Assembly (NCBI RefSeq): GCF_015291705.1
Contig: NZ_CP030050.1
Coordinates: 5,456,001 to 5,520,000 of the forward strand
Source: Bradyrhizobium arachidis
GTDB lineage: Bacteria; Pseudomonadota; Alphaproteobacteria; Rhizobiales; Xanthobacteraceae
Reading direction: 5' to 3'
DNA: 64,000 bases
The notes beneath the pieces are model-generated. The model was given only the letters and a program-made list of their open reading frames with translations, was not told where the DNA came from and made no database searches. The position numbers were made by a program, and so were the translations under genes. This document shows positions 7,968 to 17,709 of the stretch, in pieces; position 1 is the first letter of the stretch; every line of letters begins with the position of its first letter.

Positions 7968-9794
7968 ATGTTCATGTTCCAGCGCCTGCTCGAGGGCCCC
8001 GGTGTCCGCCTTTGCAGCCTCGCCTTCGCGCTCATCGTCAGCCTGTCGGCAAGCGGCGGGCGCGCCGAGGAAGCCCATGCCATCGCCATGCACGGCAAGC
8101 CGGCGATGGCGGCTGATTTCACCCACATGCCCTACGTCAACCCGGATGCCCCCAAAGGCGGCCGTCTGACCTGGGGCATTCTCGGCACCTTCGACAGCCT
8201 CAATCCGTTCATCGTGAAGGGATTGGCCGTGCAGCCGATCCGCGCCTACGTGGTCGAGAGCCTGCTGGCGCGCGGCCAAAACGAGCCGTTCACGCTGTAC
8301 GGCCTGCTCGCCAAAACGGTCGAGACCGACGACGAGCGCAGCTACGTCACGTTCCGTCTCGATCCCCGCGCCCGCTTCTCCGACGGCAAGCCGGTGCAGG
8401 CCGAGGACGTGCTGTTCTCCTGGCAGCTGCTGCGCGACCATGGCCGTCCGAACCTCCGGCAGTATTACGCCAAGGTCGCCAGGGCCGAGGCATCCGATCC
8501 CCTCACCGTCCGCTTCGACCTCACAGGGGCCAATGACCGCGAGCTGCCGCTGATCCTCGGCCTGATGCCGATCCTGCCGAAGCATGCAGTGGACGTCGCG
8601 ACCTTCGAGGAGACGACACTATCGGGGCCGATCGCCTCGGGCCCATACCGCGTCACGGCCGTGAAGCCCGGCGCCAGCGTCACGCTGACGCGCAATCCCG
8701 ACTATTGGGGCCGCGATCTCCCCATCAATCGCGGGCTCTACAATTTCGACGAGATCAGGCTCGACTATTTTCGCGAGGCCAACGGCCAGTTCGAAGCCTT
8801 CAAGCGCGGCCTCTACGATTTCCGCATCGAGCACGAGCCACTGCGCTGGCATGACGGCTACGACTTTCCGGCCGCCAGAAGCGGCGAGGTGATCCGCGAC
8901 ACCATCAAGCCGGGCGTGCCGCAGCCGTCCGAATTTCTGGTGTTCAACACGCGGCGGCCGATCTTCGCCGACATCCGCGTGCGCCAGGCGCTGGCGCTTT
9001 TGTTCGATTTCGAGCTCGTCAACCGCAACTATTTCTTCAACCTCTATTCGCGCGTCGCCGGCTATTTCGCGGGCTCCGACCTCTCCGCCTATGGCCGGCC
9101 TGCGGATGCGCGCGAGCGCGAGCTGCTCAAACCGTTTGCCGCGCAGATCCCGCCTGACATCATGGACGGCAGCTACCGCCTGCCTGTCACCGACGGTTCG
9201 GGCCGCGACCGGAACACGCTGCGCGCCGCGCTAAGACTGTTGTCGGAGGCCGGCTGGGATCTCGACGGCACCGTGCTGCGCAACCGCGGAACAAAGGCGC
9301 CCTTCACCTTCGAGATGCTGGTGACGACCCGCGATCAGGAGCGCATCGCGCTCGCCTTCCAGCGCGACCTCAAGCGCGCCGGCATCGCGGGAAGCGTGCG
9401 CACGGTCGATCCGGTGCAGTTCGACCAGCGCCGGCTCGCTTACGAGTTCGACATGATCCAGAACCGCTGGGACCAGTCGCTCTCGCCCGGCAACGAGCAG
9501 TATTTCTATTGGGGCAGCACTGCAGCCGACAATCCGGGGACCCGCAACTACATGGGCGCCAGGGATCCCGCCGTCGACGCCATGATCGCCGCGCTGCTGG
9601 AGGCCCGCGATCATACGGAATTCGTCGCGGCGGTGCGGGCGCTCGACCGCGCCCTGATCGCGGGCTTCTACACAATCCCCCTGTTTAACGTATCCGAGCA
9701 ATGGATCGCGCGCTGGAATCGGATAGAACGGCCCAAGGCCACCGCGTTGTCCGGCTATCTGCCGGAGACCTGGTGGTCGAAGGGGCCGCCTTAG
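7968..9794 (+). CDS. Family 5 extracellular solute-binding protein (YejA/OppA-like)
   Basis: A 608-residue periplasmic binding protein. A Sec signal peptide ends near GGRAEEAHA, and the SBP_bac_5 domain opens with HMPYVNPDAPKGGRL, typical of the YejA branch of peptide and microcin transporters. The start is the ATG at 7968; a second ATG lies two codons later. No permease or ATPase genes are adjacent, so it must work with a transporter encoded elsewhere. An adenylate-forming enzyme gene starts about 24 bases after its stop and probably shares the transcript. Confidence 0.92.
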   Translation: MFMFQRLLEGPGVRLCSLAFALIVSLSASGGRAEEAHAIAMHGKPAMAADFTHMPYVNPDAPKGGRLTWGILGTFDSLNPFIVKGLAVQPIRAYVVESLLARGQNEPFTLYGLLAKTVETDDERSYVTFRLDPRARFSDGKPVQAEDVLFSWQLLRDHGRPNLRQYYAKVARAEASDPLTVRFDLTGANDRELPLILGLMPILPKHAVDVATFEETTLSGPIASGPYRVTAVKPGASVTLTRNPDYWGRDLPINRGLYNFDEIRLDYFREANGQFEAFKRGLYDFRIEHEPLRWHDGYDFPAARSGEVIRDTIKPGVPQPSEFLVFNTRRPIFADIRVRQALALLFDFELVNRNYFFNLYSRVAGYFAGSDLSAYGRPADARERELLKPFAAQIPPDIMDGSYRLPVTDGSGRDRNTLRAALRLLSEAGWDLDGTVLRNRGTKAPFTFEMLVTTRDQERIALAFQRDLKRAGIAGSVRTVDPVQFDQRRLAYEFDMIQNRWDQSLSPGNEQYFYWGSTAADNPGTRNYMGARDPAVDAMIAALLEARDHTEFVAAVRALDRALIAGFYTIPLFNVSEQWIARWNRIERPKATALSGYLPETWWSKGPP

Positions 9795-9817
9795 AGCCAG
9801 TCAAGCAAAGTGACGCC

Positions 9818-11320
9818 GTGAACCAGCCAGCCGCATCGCCGACGCTCGATACGCTGTTTCAGCGCACGCTGATGCGGCAGCCGCACATGCTCGCTCTGCT
9901 CGACCCCCTCAACAAGGCCCGCGTCACCGGCCACCAGCCGCGGCGGATGACCTATGCCGAGGCCGACACCGCGATCGAGGCGCTGTCGGCGCATTTCGTC
10001 GAATCGGGCCTGCCGGCCAATTCCGTCATCGCGGTCCAGCTGCCCAATACGGTCGAGTTCGTGCTCACCGTGCTCGCGGCTCATCGCGCCGGGCTGGTCG
10101 TCGCCGTGCTGCCGCTGCTGTGGCGGCATGCGGAACTGACCGCCGCGCTGAACCGCACCGCTGCGCGCGCCATCGTCACCATGAGCAAGGTCGACGGCGT
10201 CAGCTATGCCGACTTCGCGATGCATGCCGCGGCTGAAGCGTTTTCGATCCGTCACGTCTGCGGCTTCGGTACCGACCTGCCCGAAGGCATGGCCTCGCTC
10301 GACGACGTGCTGGCCCGCCCGCCCGGCATGACGCGCGCCGTGATCCAGGACGGCCGCAAGGCGGCGATGATCTCGTTCGACGTCACCGCGGAAGGTTTCC
10401 GCCCCGTGCCGCGGCCGCATTTCAGCCTGATCGCCGGCGGCCTTGCGATGTCGCTGGAGGCGGACGTCAAGCAGGGCGCAACCGTGATGGCGGCGTTCGC
10501 GCCGATGTCGTTCGCGGGCCTCGCCTCCTCGCTCGCGGTGTGGCTGCTCTCGGGCGGCACGCTGGCGCTGCATCATCCGTTCGAGAACGACGTGCTGGAG
10601 CAGCAGATCAACGAGCACGAATGCGAGGTGCTGATCGCACCGGCGCAGCTCGCGTTGCGGCTCGGCGATTCCGATCTGGCGGCGCGGATGCCATCCTTGC
10701 GCAACGTCATCGGCCTGTGGCGCGCGCCCGAGCAGGTGGCGGCGAGCGACGCCTGGATCGCGCCGCATGCGCCGCTCACGGACGTCTATCTGTTCGGCGA
10801 GGCCGGGCTGTTCGGCGCCCGCCGCGGCGAGGACGGCATGCCGGTGCCGGTCATGCCCGGGCCGCACGGCGCGCCGCGCGAGCAGTCCGGCTCCTCCATC
10901 GCCGGCGAGATCCTGCTCACGCCGAAGGGCACGCTTGGCCTGCGCGGGCCGATGGTGCCGATCGCGGCCTACGCCCCGCCGCAGCCGGTCGGCGAGACGC
11001 TGACCGCGCAGCCGCCGCGCGACTATGTCGACACCGGCTTTGCGGCGCGGCTCGACCGTCCGAGCGGCGCGATCTGCATCACCGCCCCGCCCTCGGGCAT
11101 CATGGCGGTCGGCGGCTACCGCTTCCTCTCCAACGACCTCCAGGAATGGGCGCGCCGGCTCGGCCAGGGCGCCCTGCTCACCGCGCTGCCCGACCGCCTC
11201 TCCGGCCACCGGCTGGCAGGGAGAGCCCAGGACAATGCGAGGGCCCGCGAGGCGCTGAGCCAGCTCGGGCTTAACCCCCTGATGGTCGAGGCTTTTCGCG
11301 ACCGCTCCGGGCCGACTTGA
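9818..11320 (+). CDS. Divergent class I adenylate-forming (AMP-binding) protein
   Basis: A protein of about 500 residues with the acyl-CoA-synthetase N-domain layout: MTYAEADTAIEALSAHF, then NSVIAVQLPNTVEFVLTVLAAHRAG, then a mid-region corresponding to the ATP-binding loop. The usual Ser/Thr/Gly-rich P-loop (YTSGTTGxPKG) is replaced by ISFDVTAEGFRPVPR, and the C-terminal catalytic lysine region is also atypical. It looks like a family member that has lost or changed its adenylation chemistry. The proposed start is the GTG at 9818, just after the binding-protein gene; an in-frame start further upstream would overlap that gene. Operon with neighbours is likely. Confidence 0.75.
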   Translation: MNQPAASPTLDTLFQRTLMRQPHMLALLDPLNKARVTGHQPRRMTYAEADTAIEALSAHFVESGLPANSVIAVQLPNTVEFVLTVLAAHRAGLVVAVLPLLWRHAELTAALNRTAARAIVTMSKVDGVSYADFAMHAAAEAFSIRHVCGFGTDLPEGMASLDDVLARPPGMTRAVIQDGRKAAMISFDVTAEGFRPVPRPHFSLIAGGLAMSLEADVKQGATVMAAFAPMSFAGLASSLAVWLLSGGTLALHHPFENDVLEQQINEHECEVLIAPAQLALRLGDSDLAARMPSLRNVIGLWRAPEQVAASDAWIAPHAPLTDVYLFGEAGLFGARRGEDGMPVPVMPGPHGAPREQSGSSIAGEILLTPKGTLGLRGPMVPIAAYAPPQPVGETLTAQPPRDYVDTGFAARLDRPSGAICITAPPSGIMAVGGYRFLSNDLQEWARRLGQGALLTALPDRLSGHRLAGRAQDNARAREALSQLGLNPLMVEAFRDRSGPT

Positions 11321-11405
11321 GCACAGTTTCGACCGAACCATTGACGCTGCATTAAGGCGGCCGGACTAGATTGCGCGGCATCTGTCGCGTGATCAGAGTC
11401 TTTTG

Positions 11406-12629
11406 ATGTCCCAGGCGGGCCCGATCCTGTTTGTGTCCAATGCCGAGCGGCCGCCCTTCATTGCGGCGCTGGACGAGGCCCGGCTGTTTCCCGTGATCGA
11501 CACCGACTGGGCCAGCGCGGCGCGCGCGGTCGAGCAGGTGCAGCCGGCCGCGGTGCTCGCGGCGATGCATGCCGGACACGAGCCGTATCTGGCGCCGCTC
11601 GCTAGGAAGATCTCCGAGCAATTGCCCTACCTGCCCTTCGTGGCGCTCGATGCGGCGGGCACATTGCCGCACAATGCCCTGCCCTTCGGCTCGCGCGGCG
11701 GCAATTCCGATCGCCTGATCGCGCGGCTGCGCGCGGCGCTGCGCGTGCGCACCCTTCACGCCACGATGCTGCGCCGGCTGCCAGAAGCCAAGGTGTCGCT
11801 GCCGGACGGCGATCCCACACGCGATGCCACCGTGCTGCTGATCGGCCGCGGCGCGGCTTACCCGGCGCTCTCCGTTGCGCTCGGCGAACGCGTCGGCGTC
11901 GTCGGCGCGCTCTCGATCGAGGCTGCCGCCAAGCATCTCAACACCCGCGACCTCGACGGCGTCGTGCTGGCCGAAGGCTTTACGGCGCGCGTGACGGATG
12001 CCTTCCTCACGGTGCTCGCCGAGGACACCCGCTTCCGCAGCCTGCCCGTGATCGTCACCGCGCACCAGCTGACGCAGAGTTACGACCTGCCCAATCTCGA
12101 GCTGATCCCGGGCGAGCCGGCCAAGATCGCCGCCAACGCGTTGCCCCTGATCCGCCAGCACGCGATGGAGGCGCAAGCGAGCCGCACGCTGCGCTCGATC
12201 GACGCCGGCGGCTGGCTCGATCCGCGCAGCGGCCTGCTCACGGTGGAAGCCTTTGCCCGCGATTTTGCCAAGGCGGTCGAGCAGACGCTGGCCCGCGGCG
12301 GCGGCCTTTCCGTGGCGCGCTTCGCCTTCGATCCCGGCAATTCCCGCGCGCAGCTCGACGCTGCGCGCATTCTCAGCCGCCTGATGCGGCAGATGGATTT
12401 TGGCGCCGCACAGAAGGACGGCTCGGTGATCGTGGTGTTCGCGGAGACCGACTTCCGCACCGCGCACATGATCGCCCGCCGCCTGTCGGCGGTGATGCGG
12501 CATACGTCGAACGGCAAGCACGAGATGCGCAGCGATCCCGTCGTCAGCGTGGACTCGCTGTCGCCGTCGGATACGGCAAGGTCGCTGCTGGCCCGGCTGT
12601 CGGCCGACGCATCAAGGGCGGCGTCGTAA
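11406..12629 (+). CDS. Degenerate GGDEF-domain protein
   Basis: A 407-residue soluble protein. The first roughly 250 residues resemble two receiver-like alpha/beta units without a clear phosphoacceptor signature. The C-terminal 150 residues (from WLDPRSGLLTVEAFARDF) have the diguanylate-cyclase fold order, but the catalytic GGDEF loop reads QKDGSVIVVFAETD. Cyclic-di-GMP synthesis is therefore unlikely; a binding or scaffolding role is an inference. The start is the ATG at 11406. It is the third gene of the plus-strand run that begins with the peptide-binding protein, and its 3' end abuts a dispersed repeat. Confidence 0.72.
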   Translation: MSQAGPILFVSNAERPPFIAALDEARLFPVIDTDWASAARAVEQVQPAAVLAAMHAGHEPYLAPLARKISEQLPYLPFVALDAAGTLPHNALPFGSRGGNSDRLIARLRAALRVRTLHATMLRRLPEAKVSLPDGDPTRDATVLLIGRGAAYPALSVALGERVGVVGALSIEAAAKHLNTRDLDGVVLAEGFTARVTDAFLTVLAEDTRFRSLPVIVTAHQLTQSYDLPNLELIPGEPAKIAANALPLIRQHAMEAQASRTLRSIDAGGWLDPRSGLLTVEAFARDFAKAVEQTLARGGGLSVARFAFDPGNSRAQLDAARILSRLMRQMDFGAAQKDGSVIVVFAETDFRTAHMIARRLSAVMRHTSNGKHEMRSDPVVSVDSLSPSDTARSLLARLSADASRAAS

Positions 12630-12638
12630 TTCTCGCGC

Positions 12639-12741
12639 TAAAGCATGATCCGGAAAAGTGCGAAGCGGTTTTCCGGAAAGATCATGCGTAAACAACAACC
12701 TAGAGCGCGATGACGATTCATCCAAATCTCATCGCGCTTTA
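12639..12741 (+). repeat. 103-bp dispersed double-hairpin repeat, copy A
   Basis: It starts TAAAGCATGATCCGGAAAAG and ends TCATCGCGCTTTA. The first half folds on GCATGAT/ATCATGC and GGAAAA/TTTTCC, and the second on AGCGCGATGA/TCATCGCGCT. Near-identical copies, both in opposite orientation, occur at 39964-40066 and 52059-52160. The last three bases form the stop codon of the desaturase gene on the other strand. Confidence 0.93.
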
Positions 12742-13917
12742 GACGCGATGATTCGTCTTCGCGTTGGTTTGCAGAGCGGGAGCGGCAAGCAGAAAGCCCA
12801 CAGAGTCATTCAGAAGCTCGTAGGCGCGATCGACGATGTCGTCCAGCGATATGGTCTTGGCGAACATCCGCTGCGCTTCAGCCAGCAACTGCTCTCGCGT
12901 CGGCATGCTGGACAGGCGTAAATCGGCGCGGTGCTGCAAGTGACTGATCGTGTCCCGCATCGTCAATTCGGTTTCATGGATCGACGCCCTGATCGCAAGC
13001 GCGATGTGCTCGGGATTAAAGCGGGCGGCCAGCTGCTCAGCCGCTTGCTTGACCACGCGCGATCCCAGCCGATGCTCGTTGCGTAGAACCTGCTTGGGCG
13101 GCATCTTCAGATCCCGGACAATGCCGAACCATGACAAGGCCACCAGGGCATAGTAGCTCAAATCGATCTCATACCAGCGGAAGCCCTGCCGCGCGCTGGC
13201 CTGGTAGGCATGATGGTTGTTGTGCCACCCCTCGCCCATAGTCAGCAAAGCAAGCAGCCAGTTGTTGCGGGAGTCATCACCGGTCACGTACCGCTTGCGT
13301 CCGTGAACATGTGCGAGAGAGTTGATGCAGAACGTTGCGTGATACAGGAGCACGGTGCTCCAGAGGAATCCGACCACGAGGCCTGACCACCCGGCAAGAA
13401 GGAAGCACAGGCCCGCGAGCACGACCGCCGGCAAAAGCTCCAGCCTGTGGAGCCACATCAGCTCGGGATACGCGGCCAGATCCGATACTTTCACCAGATC
13501 AGTCGCATCGTGCTGCCGATAGAATATCCAGCCGACATGGCTGTAGACGAAGCCCTTGTGCCGCGGTGAATGCACGTCGTGCACGGTATCCGAGTGAAGG
13601 TGATGATGGCGGTGTTTGGCCGCCCACCAAAGCACGCTTTTCTGCGCACTGCTCTGGGCAAGGAAAGCCAGGACGAATTGAAACACCCGGCTTGTCGCGT
13701 AAGACCGATGCGAGAAGTAGCGATGATATCCGGCAGTGATCCCGAACATGCGCAGCCAATAGAGAGCGACGCAAATTGTAACGGCCTGCCACGAGACGCC
13801 GGACCAGATCGCCGCGAAGCATCCGGCGTGGATCAATACGAACGGCAGGACCTGCGGATACATGACATCGTCGTGATCCGGCTCGGAGTCCGGGCCTGAA
13901 TCGGTATTGAAAGACAC
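12739..13917 (-). CDS. Acyl-CoA/fatty-acid desaturase
   Basis: A 392-residue membrane di-iron desaturase. All three histidine boxes are present: HRYFSH, HRHHH and HNNHH. Four hydrophobic spans lie around them. Such enzymes introduce a double bond (usually delta-9) into acyl chains at the inner membrane. A C-terminal extension of about 110 residues beyond the third box is helical and charged. The start is taken as the GTG at 13917, preceded by GAGG at suitable spacing. An ATG further upstream (13989) would run through the mfd terminator hairpin. The stop codon lies inside the dispersed repeat. Confidence 0.9.
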   Translation of the reverse strand: MSFNTDSGPDSEPDHDDVMYPQVLPFVLIHAGCFAAIWSGVSWQAVTICVALYWLRMFGITAGYHRYFSHRSYATSRVFQFVLAFLAQSSAQKSVLWWAAKHRHHHLHSDTVHDVHSPRHKGFVYSHVGWIFYRQHDATDLVKVSDLAAYPELMWLHRLELLPAVVLAGLCFLLAGWSGLVVGFLWSTVLLYHATFCINSLAHVHGRKRYVTGDDSRNNWLLALLTMGEGWHNNHHAYQASARQGFRWYEIDLSYYALVALSWFGIVRDLKMPPKQVLRNEHRLGSRVVKQAAEQLAARFNPEHIALAIRASIHETELTMRDTISHLQHRADLRLSSMPTREQLLAEAQRMFAKTISLDDIVDRAYELLNDSVGFLLAAPALQTNAKTNHRV

Positions 13918-13943
13918 GCGTGCGACCTCAGCTGTTTCGATAT

Positions 13944-13973
13944 AAAAAACCGCGGCCGGAAAACCGGTCGCGG
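13944..13973 (-). terminator. Rho-independent terminator of mfd
   Basis: CCGCGGCCGG at 13950-13959 pairs with CCGGTCGCGG at 13964-13973 around an AAAA loop. On the minus strand it is followed by six T (13949-13944). It separates mfd from the desaturase gene. Confidence 0.88.
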
Positions 13974-14190
13974 GGTGTGGATACTGCACTCAGGGGATCA
14001 ATCAGCGCCTTTGATATCTGGAACGAGGGTCCGTCAGGCGCCACTTTAGCGGCGAGGCCGTTCAGCCGAAACTCGACAAACCGTACATGGCCGTTGTTCC
14101 GTCGTTCCGCAAGTGTCCAGATGTCGCTGTTTTCGGACCAGGGGGCGCCGCACTGTGTCGCGTTGCGCCGCCCCCGGAATACTACGGCCC

Positions 14191-17100
14191 TCACGCCGCC
14201 TTCTTAGCCTCCGCGAGCTGCGCCAGCTGCCGCATGATCTCCGTGGTGCCGGCGAGGCGTTCTTCCGGCGTCTCCCAGTCCTGCAGGAACACCACCTTCA
14301 TGTCGGGCCGCACCTTGGCGGCCTGGCCGTAGCTGCGGATGAAGGTCACGAGGCGATCAGGATAGGCGAAGGAATTGTCGCGGAAGACGATGACGGCGCC
14401 CTTCGGGCCGGCGTCGATCTTCTCGACATTGGCCCTGCGGCAGAACGCCTTGATCGCGGCGACCTTGAACAGATACCGCACCTCGTCCGGCAGCACGCCG
14501 AAGCGGTCGCGCATCTCGGCGCCGAAGTTCTCGATCTCCTCCTCGGTGTCGAGATCGGCGAGGCGCCGGTACAGCGACAGCCGCACCGAGAGATCGCCGA
14601 CGTAATCCTCGGGAATGAGCACGGGCATGCCGATGGTGATCTGCGGCGACCAGCGGTCGGCCGCGGGCTCGGCGACGCCGGCCTTGAGATTGACGATCGC
14701 CTCCTCCAGCATCGATTGATAGAGCTCGAAGCCGACCTCCTTGATGTGGCCGGACTGCTCCTCGCCCAAGAGATTGCCGGCGCCGCGGATGTCGAGGTCG
14801 TGCGAGGCGAGCTGGAAGCCCGCGCCCAGCGTCTCCAGCGATTGCAGCACCGTGAGCCGGCGCTCGGCCTGCGCGGTGATCTTCTGCTGTGCCGGCAGCG
14901 TGAACAGCGCGTACGCCCGCAGCTTGGAGCGGCCGACGCGGCCGCGGAGCTGGTAGAGCTGGGCAAGGCCGAACATGTCGGCGCGGTGCACGATCAGCGT
15001 GTTGGCGTTGGGAATGTCGAGGCCGGATTCCACGATCGTGGTCGACAACAGGATGTCGAACTTGCCGTCGTAGAACGCGGTCATGATGTCCTCGATCACG
15101 GCGGGCGGCATCTGGCCGTGCGCGACCGCGACCTTCATCTCCGGCACGTTCTTGTCGAGGAAGTCCTTGACCTCGGCGAGGTCGTCGATGCGCGGCACGA
15201 CATAGAACGCCTGGCCGCCGCGATAGCGCTCGCGCAAGAGCGCCTCGCGGATCATCAGGGGATCGTGCGGGGCCACGAAGGTGCGCACCGCGAGGCGATC
15301 GACCGGGGGCGAGGCGATGATCGAGAGCTCGCGGACACCCGTGAGCGCGAGCTGAAGCGTGCGCGGGATCGGCGTTGCCGACAGCGTCAGCACGTGCACC
15401 TCGGAACGCAGCGCCTTCAGCCGCTCCTTGTGGGTGACGCCGAAATGCTGTTCCTCGTCGACGATGACGAGGCCGAGATCGCGGAACTTGATGGCCTTGC
15501 CGAGCAGCGCGTGGGTGCCGACGACGATGTCGACTGAACCGTCAGCAATGCCCTTCTTGATCTGGTTCAGCTCCTTGGTCGCGATCAGGCGCGAGGCCTG
15601 CGCCACGTTCACCGGAAAGCCCTTGAAGCGCTCGGTGAAGGTCTTGGCGTGCTGGCGCGCGAGCAGCGTGGTCGGTACCACGACCGCGACCTGCTTGCCT
15701 TCGAGCGCAACGGCAAACGCCGCACGAAGCGCAACCTCAGTCTTGCCGAAGCCGACGTCCCCGCAAATCAGCCGGTCCATGGGACGACCGAGCTCGAGGT
15801 CTTTCAGAGTGGATTCGATGGCCCCTAACTGGTCCTCGGTCTCGTCATAGGGGAATCGCGCGCAGAACTCGTCATAGAGGCCCTGCTGCACCGGCAGCTT
15901 TGGCGCCTCGTGCAAATGGCGCGCGGCCGCGATCTTGATCAGCTCGCCCGCGATCTCGCGGATGCGGTTCTTCAGCTTGGCCTTGCGGGTCTGCCAGCCG
16001 GAGCCACCCAGTCGATCCAGCTCGACCGTGGTCTGGTCGGAGCCGTAGCGCGACAACAGCTCGATGTTCTCGACCGGCAAGAACAGCTTGGTCTCGGCGG
16101 CATAATGCAGCTCGAGACAGTCATGCGGCGCGCCGGCGACGTCGAGGGTCTGCAGGCCGATGAAGCGACCGATGCCGTGGTCGACGTGCACGACGATGTC
16201 GCCCGCGGTGAGACTCGTCACCTCCGAGATGAAATTGTCGAGCTTGCGGCTTGCCTTGCGCGGCCGCACCAGGCGGTCGCCCAGAATGTCCTGCTCGCTG
16301 ATGACAGCGATCTCGTCGGTCTCGAAACCGCTTTCCAGGCCGAGCACGGCCAGCATGGTCTCGTTGCGCGGGGTCGCCTGCACCGTGCGCCAGGAGTTGA
16401 CGCTGGTGGTGTGGGCGAGCTTGTGGTCGCGCAGCATCGACGTCATGCGGTCACGCGAGCCTTCGGTCCACAGCGCGATCACCACCTTCTTGCGTTGCGC
16501 CTGCAGCGCCATCACGTGGCTGACGACGGACTCGAACACGTTGACCGTGGTGTCGTTGCGCTCCGGCGCGAAATCGCGGCCCTTGCGCGCGCCGGCGTCG
16601 ACGACCGAGGTGCCGTCGGTCGGCACCGAGAACGCCGTCAGCCGCGCCAGCGGGATGTCGCCGAGGCGTTTGCCCCACTCCTCCTCGGTCAGGTAGAGCC
16701 GGTCGGGCGGCAGCGGCTTGTAGATCGCGCCGCCGCCGGGATGCTCCATCGCCTCGCGGCGGGCCTCGTAATAGTCGAGGATCTGCTTGAAGCGCTCGCG
16801 CACCGCGTCCTCGGCCTGCGGCTCGATCGCGACGGCTGCCCCTTGCAGATAATCGAACAGCGTGTCCATCCGGTCCTGGAACAGCGGCAGCCAGTGCTCC
16901 ATGCCGGGATGGCGGCGGCCTTCGCTGACCGCCTCGTACAGTGCATCGTCGCGCTCGGGCGCGCCGAATTCGGCGACATAGCCCATGCGGAAGCGGCGGA
17001 TCGTGTCAGTGACGAGCTGGAATTCCGAGATCGGCACGAGGTCGAGCGAACGCATGTCGAGCAGCGTGCGCTGGGTCTCGGCATCGAAGCTGCGGATCGA

Positions 17101-17709
17101 TTCCAGACTGTCGCCGAAGAAGTCGAACCGCACCGGCTGCTCGAGGCCGGCCGGAAAGAGATCGAGGATGCCGCCGCGCACCGCATATTCGCCGGGCTCG
17201 CGCACGGTCGAGGAGCGATTGTAACCGTTATGCTCGAGCCAGGCGACGATGGTGTCCATCGGCACGACGTTGCCGGGCGCAACCGACAGCGCCTGCGCTG
17301 CGACCAGCTCGCGCGCCGGTACGCGCTGCACCACCGCGTTCACGGTGGTCAGCACGATCAGCGGCTTGTCGCTGCCGGTGAGCGAGGCGAGCCGCGCCAG
17401 CGTGGTCAGACGCTGCGCCAGGATGCCGCCATGCGGCGAGACGCGGTCATAGGGCTGGCAGTCCCAGGCGGGAAAGATCAGCACCGGCAGATCGGGCGCG
17501 AAGAATCTCAGCGCGCGTTCGAGCTGCTGCATGCGTCCGCCGTCGCGGCAGACCACGGCAAGGCTGACGGCCGGCTTCTTCGGCCGCGCCGCGATGGCCC
17601 GCGCCAGGTCGGAGACGATCAGGCCTTCGGCGCCCTCGGCGACATTGGCAAGCGTCACCGCGCGGCCGGGCGTGAGCAGCTCGGCCGGAGATTTCATGCC
17701 CGTTTTCAT
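14191..17709 (-). CDS. mfd: Transcription-repair coupling factor Mfd
   Basis: A 1172-residue superfamily 2 translocase that removes stalled RNA polymerase and recruits UvrA to lesions. In order it has an N-terminal UvrB-like module with FPAWDCQPYDRVSPHGG, then the CarD-like RNA-polymerase-interaction domain (about residues 500-560, HVDHGIGRFIGLQTL). Next are the motor with Walker A GDVGFGKTEVALR near 649 and DEEQHFG, then the TRCF C-terminal domain. The start ATG at 17709 overlaps the stop of sdhE (ATGA), so the two are translationally coupled. An internal ATG (17697) is an alternative. A divergent second Mfd-like protein is encoded at 43012-46215. Confidence 0.97.
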   Translation of the reverse strand: MKTGMKSPAELLTPGRAVTLANVAEGAEGLIVSDLARAIAARPKKPAVSLAVVCRDGGRMQQLERALRFFAPDLPVLIFPAWDCQPYDRVSPHGGILAQRLTTLARLASLTGSDKPLIVLTTVNAVVQRVPARELVAAQALSVAPGNVVPMDTIVAWLEHNGYNRSSTVREPGEYAVRGGILDLFPAGLEQPVRFDFFGDSLESIRSFDAETQRTLLDMRSLDLVPISEFQLVTDTIRRFRMGYVAEFGAPERDDALYEAVSEGRRHPGMEHWLPLFQDRMDTLFDYLQGAAVAIEPQAEDAVRERFKQILDYYEARREAMEHPGGGAIYKPLPPDRLYLTEEEWGKRLGDIPLARLTAFSVPTDGTSVVDAGARKGRDFAPERNDTTVNVFESVVSHVMALQAQRKKVVIALWTEGSRDRMTSMLRDHKLAHTTSVNSWRTVQATPRNETMLAVLGLESGFETDEIAVISEQDILGDRLVRPRKASRKLDNFISEVTSLTAGDIVVHVDHGIGRFIGLQTLDVAGAPHDCLELHYAAETKLFLPVENIELLSRYGSDQTTVELDRLGGSGWQTRKAKLKNRIREIAGELIKIAAARHLHEAPKLPVQQGLYDEFCARFPYDETEDQLGAIESTLKDLELGRPMDRLICGDVGFGKTEVALRAAFAVALEGKQVAVVVPTTLLARQHAKTFTERFKGFPVNVAQASRLIATKELNQIKKGIADGSVDIVVGTHALLGKAIKFRDLGLVIVDEEQHFGVTHKERLKALRSEVHVLTLSATPIPRTLQLALTGVRELSIIASPPVDRLAVRTFVAPHDPLMIREALLRERYRGGQAFYVVPRIDDLAEVKDFLDKNVPEMKVAVAHGQMPPAVIEDIMTAFYDGKFDILLSTTIVESGLDIPNANTLIVHRADMFGLAQLYQLRGRVGRSKLRAYALFTLPAQQKITAQAERRLTVLQSLETLGAGFQLASHDLDIRGAGNLLGEEQSGHIKEVGFELYQSMLEEAIVNLKAGVAEPAADRWSPQITIGMPVLIPEDYVGDLSVRLSLYRRLADLDTEEEIENFGAEMRDRFGVLPDEVRYLFKVAAIKAFCRRANVEKIDAGPKGAVIVFRDNSFAYPDRLVTFIRSYGQAAKVRPDMKVVFLQDWETPEERLAGTTEIMRQLAQLAEAKKAA

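Noticed and set aside
9791..11341. Long minus-strand open frame opposite the adenylate-forming gene
   Set aside because: Low-complexity Arg/His/Gln protein without motifs; the plus-strand frame has a recognisable fold despite degeneracy.
12658..12921. Small frame starting in repeat copy A (similar one at 39850-40047)
   Set aside because: The shared N-terminus of both frames is just the translated dispersed repeat; the remainder is antisense to real genes.
13928..14194. Possible 88-residue protein between mfd and the desaturase
   Set aside because: It runs through the mfd terminator and has no ribosome binding site or family resemblance.
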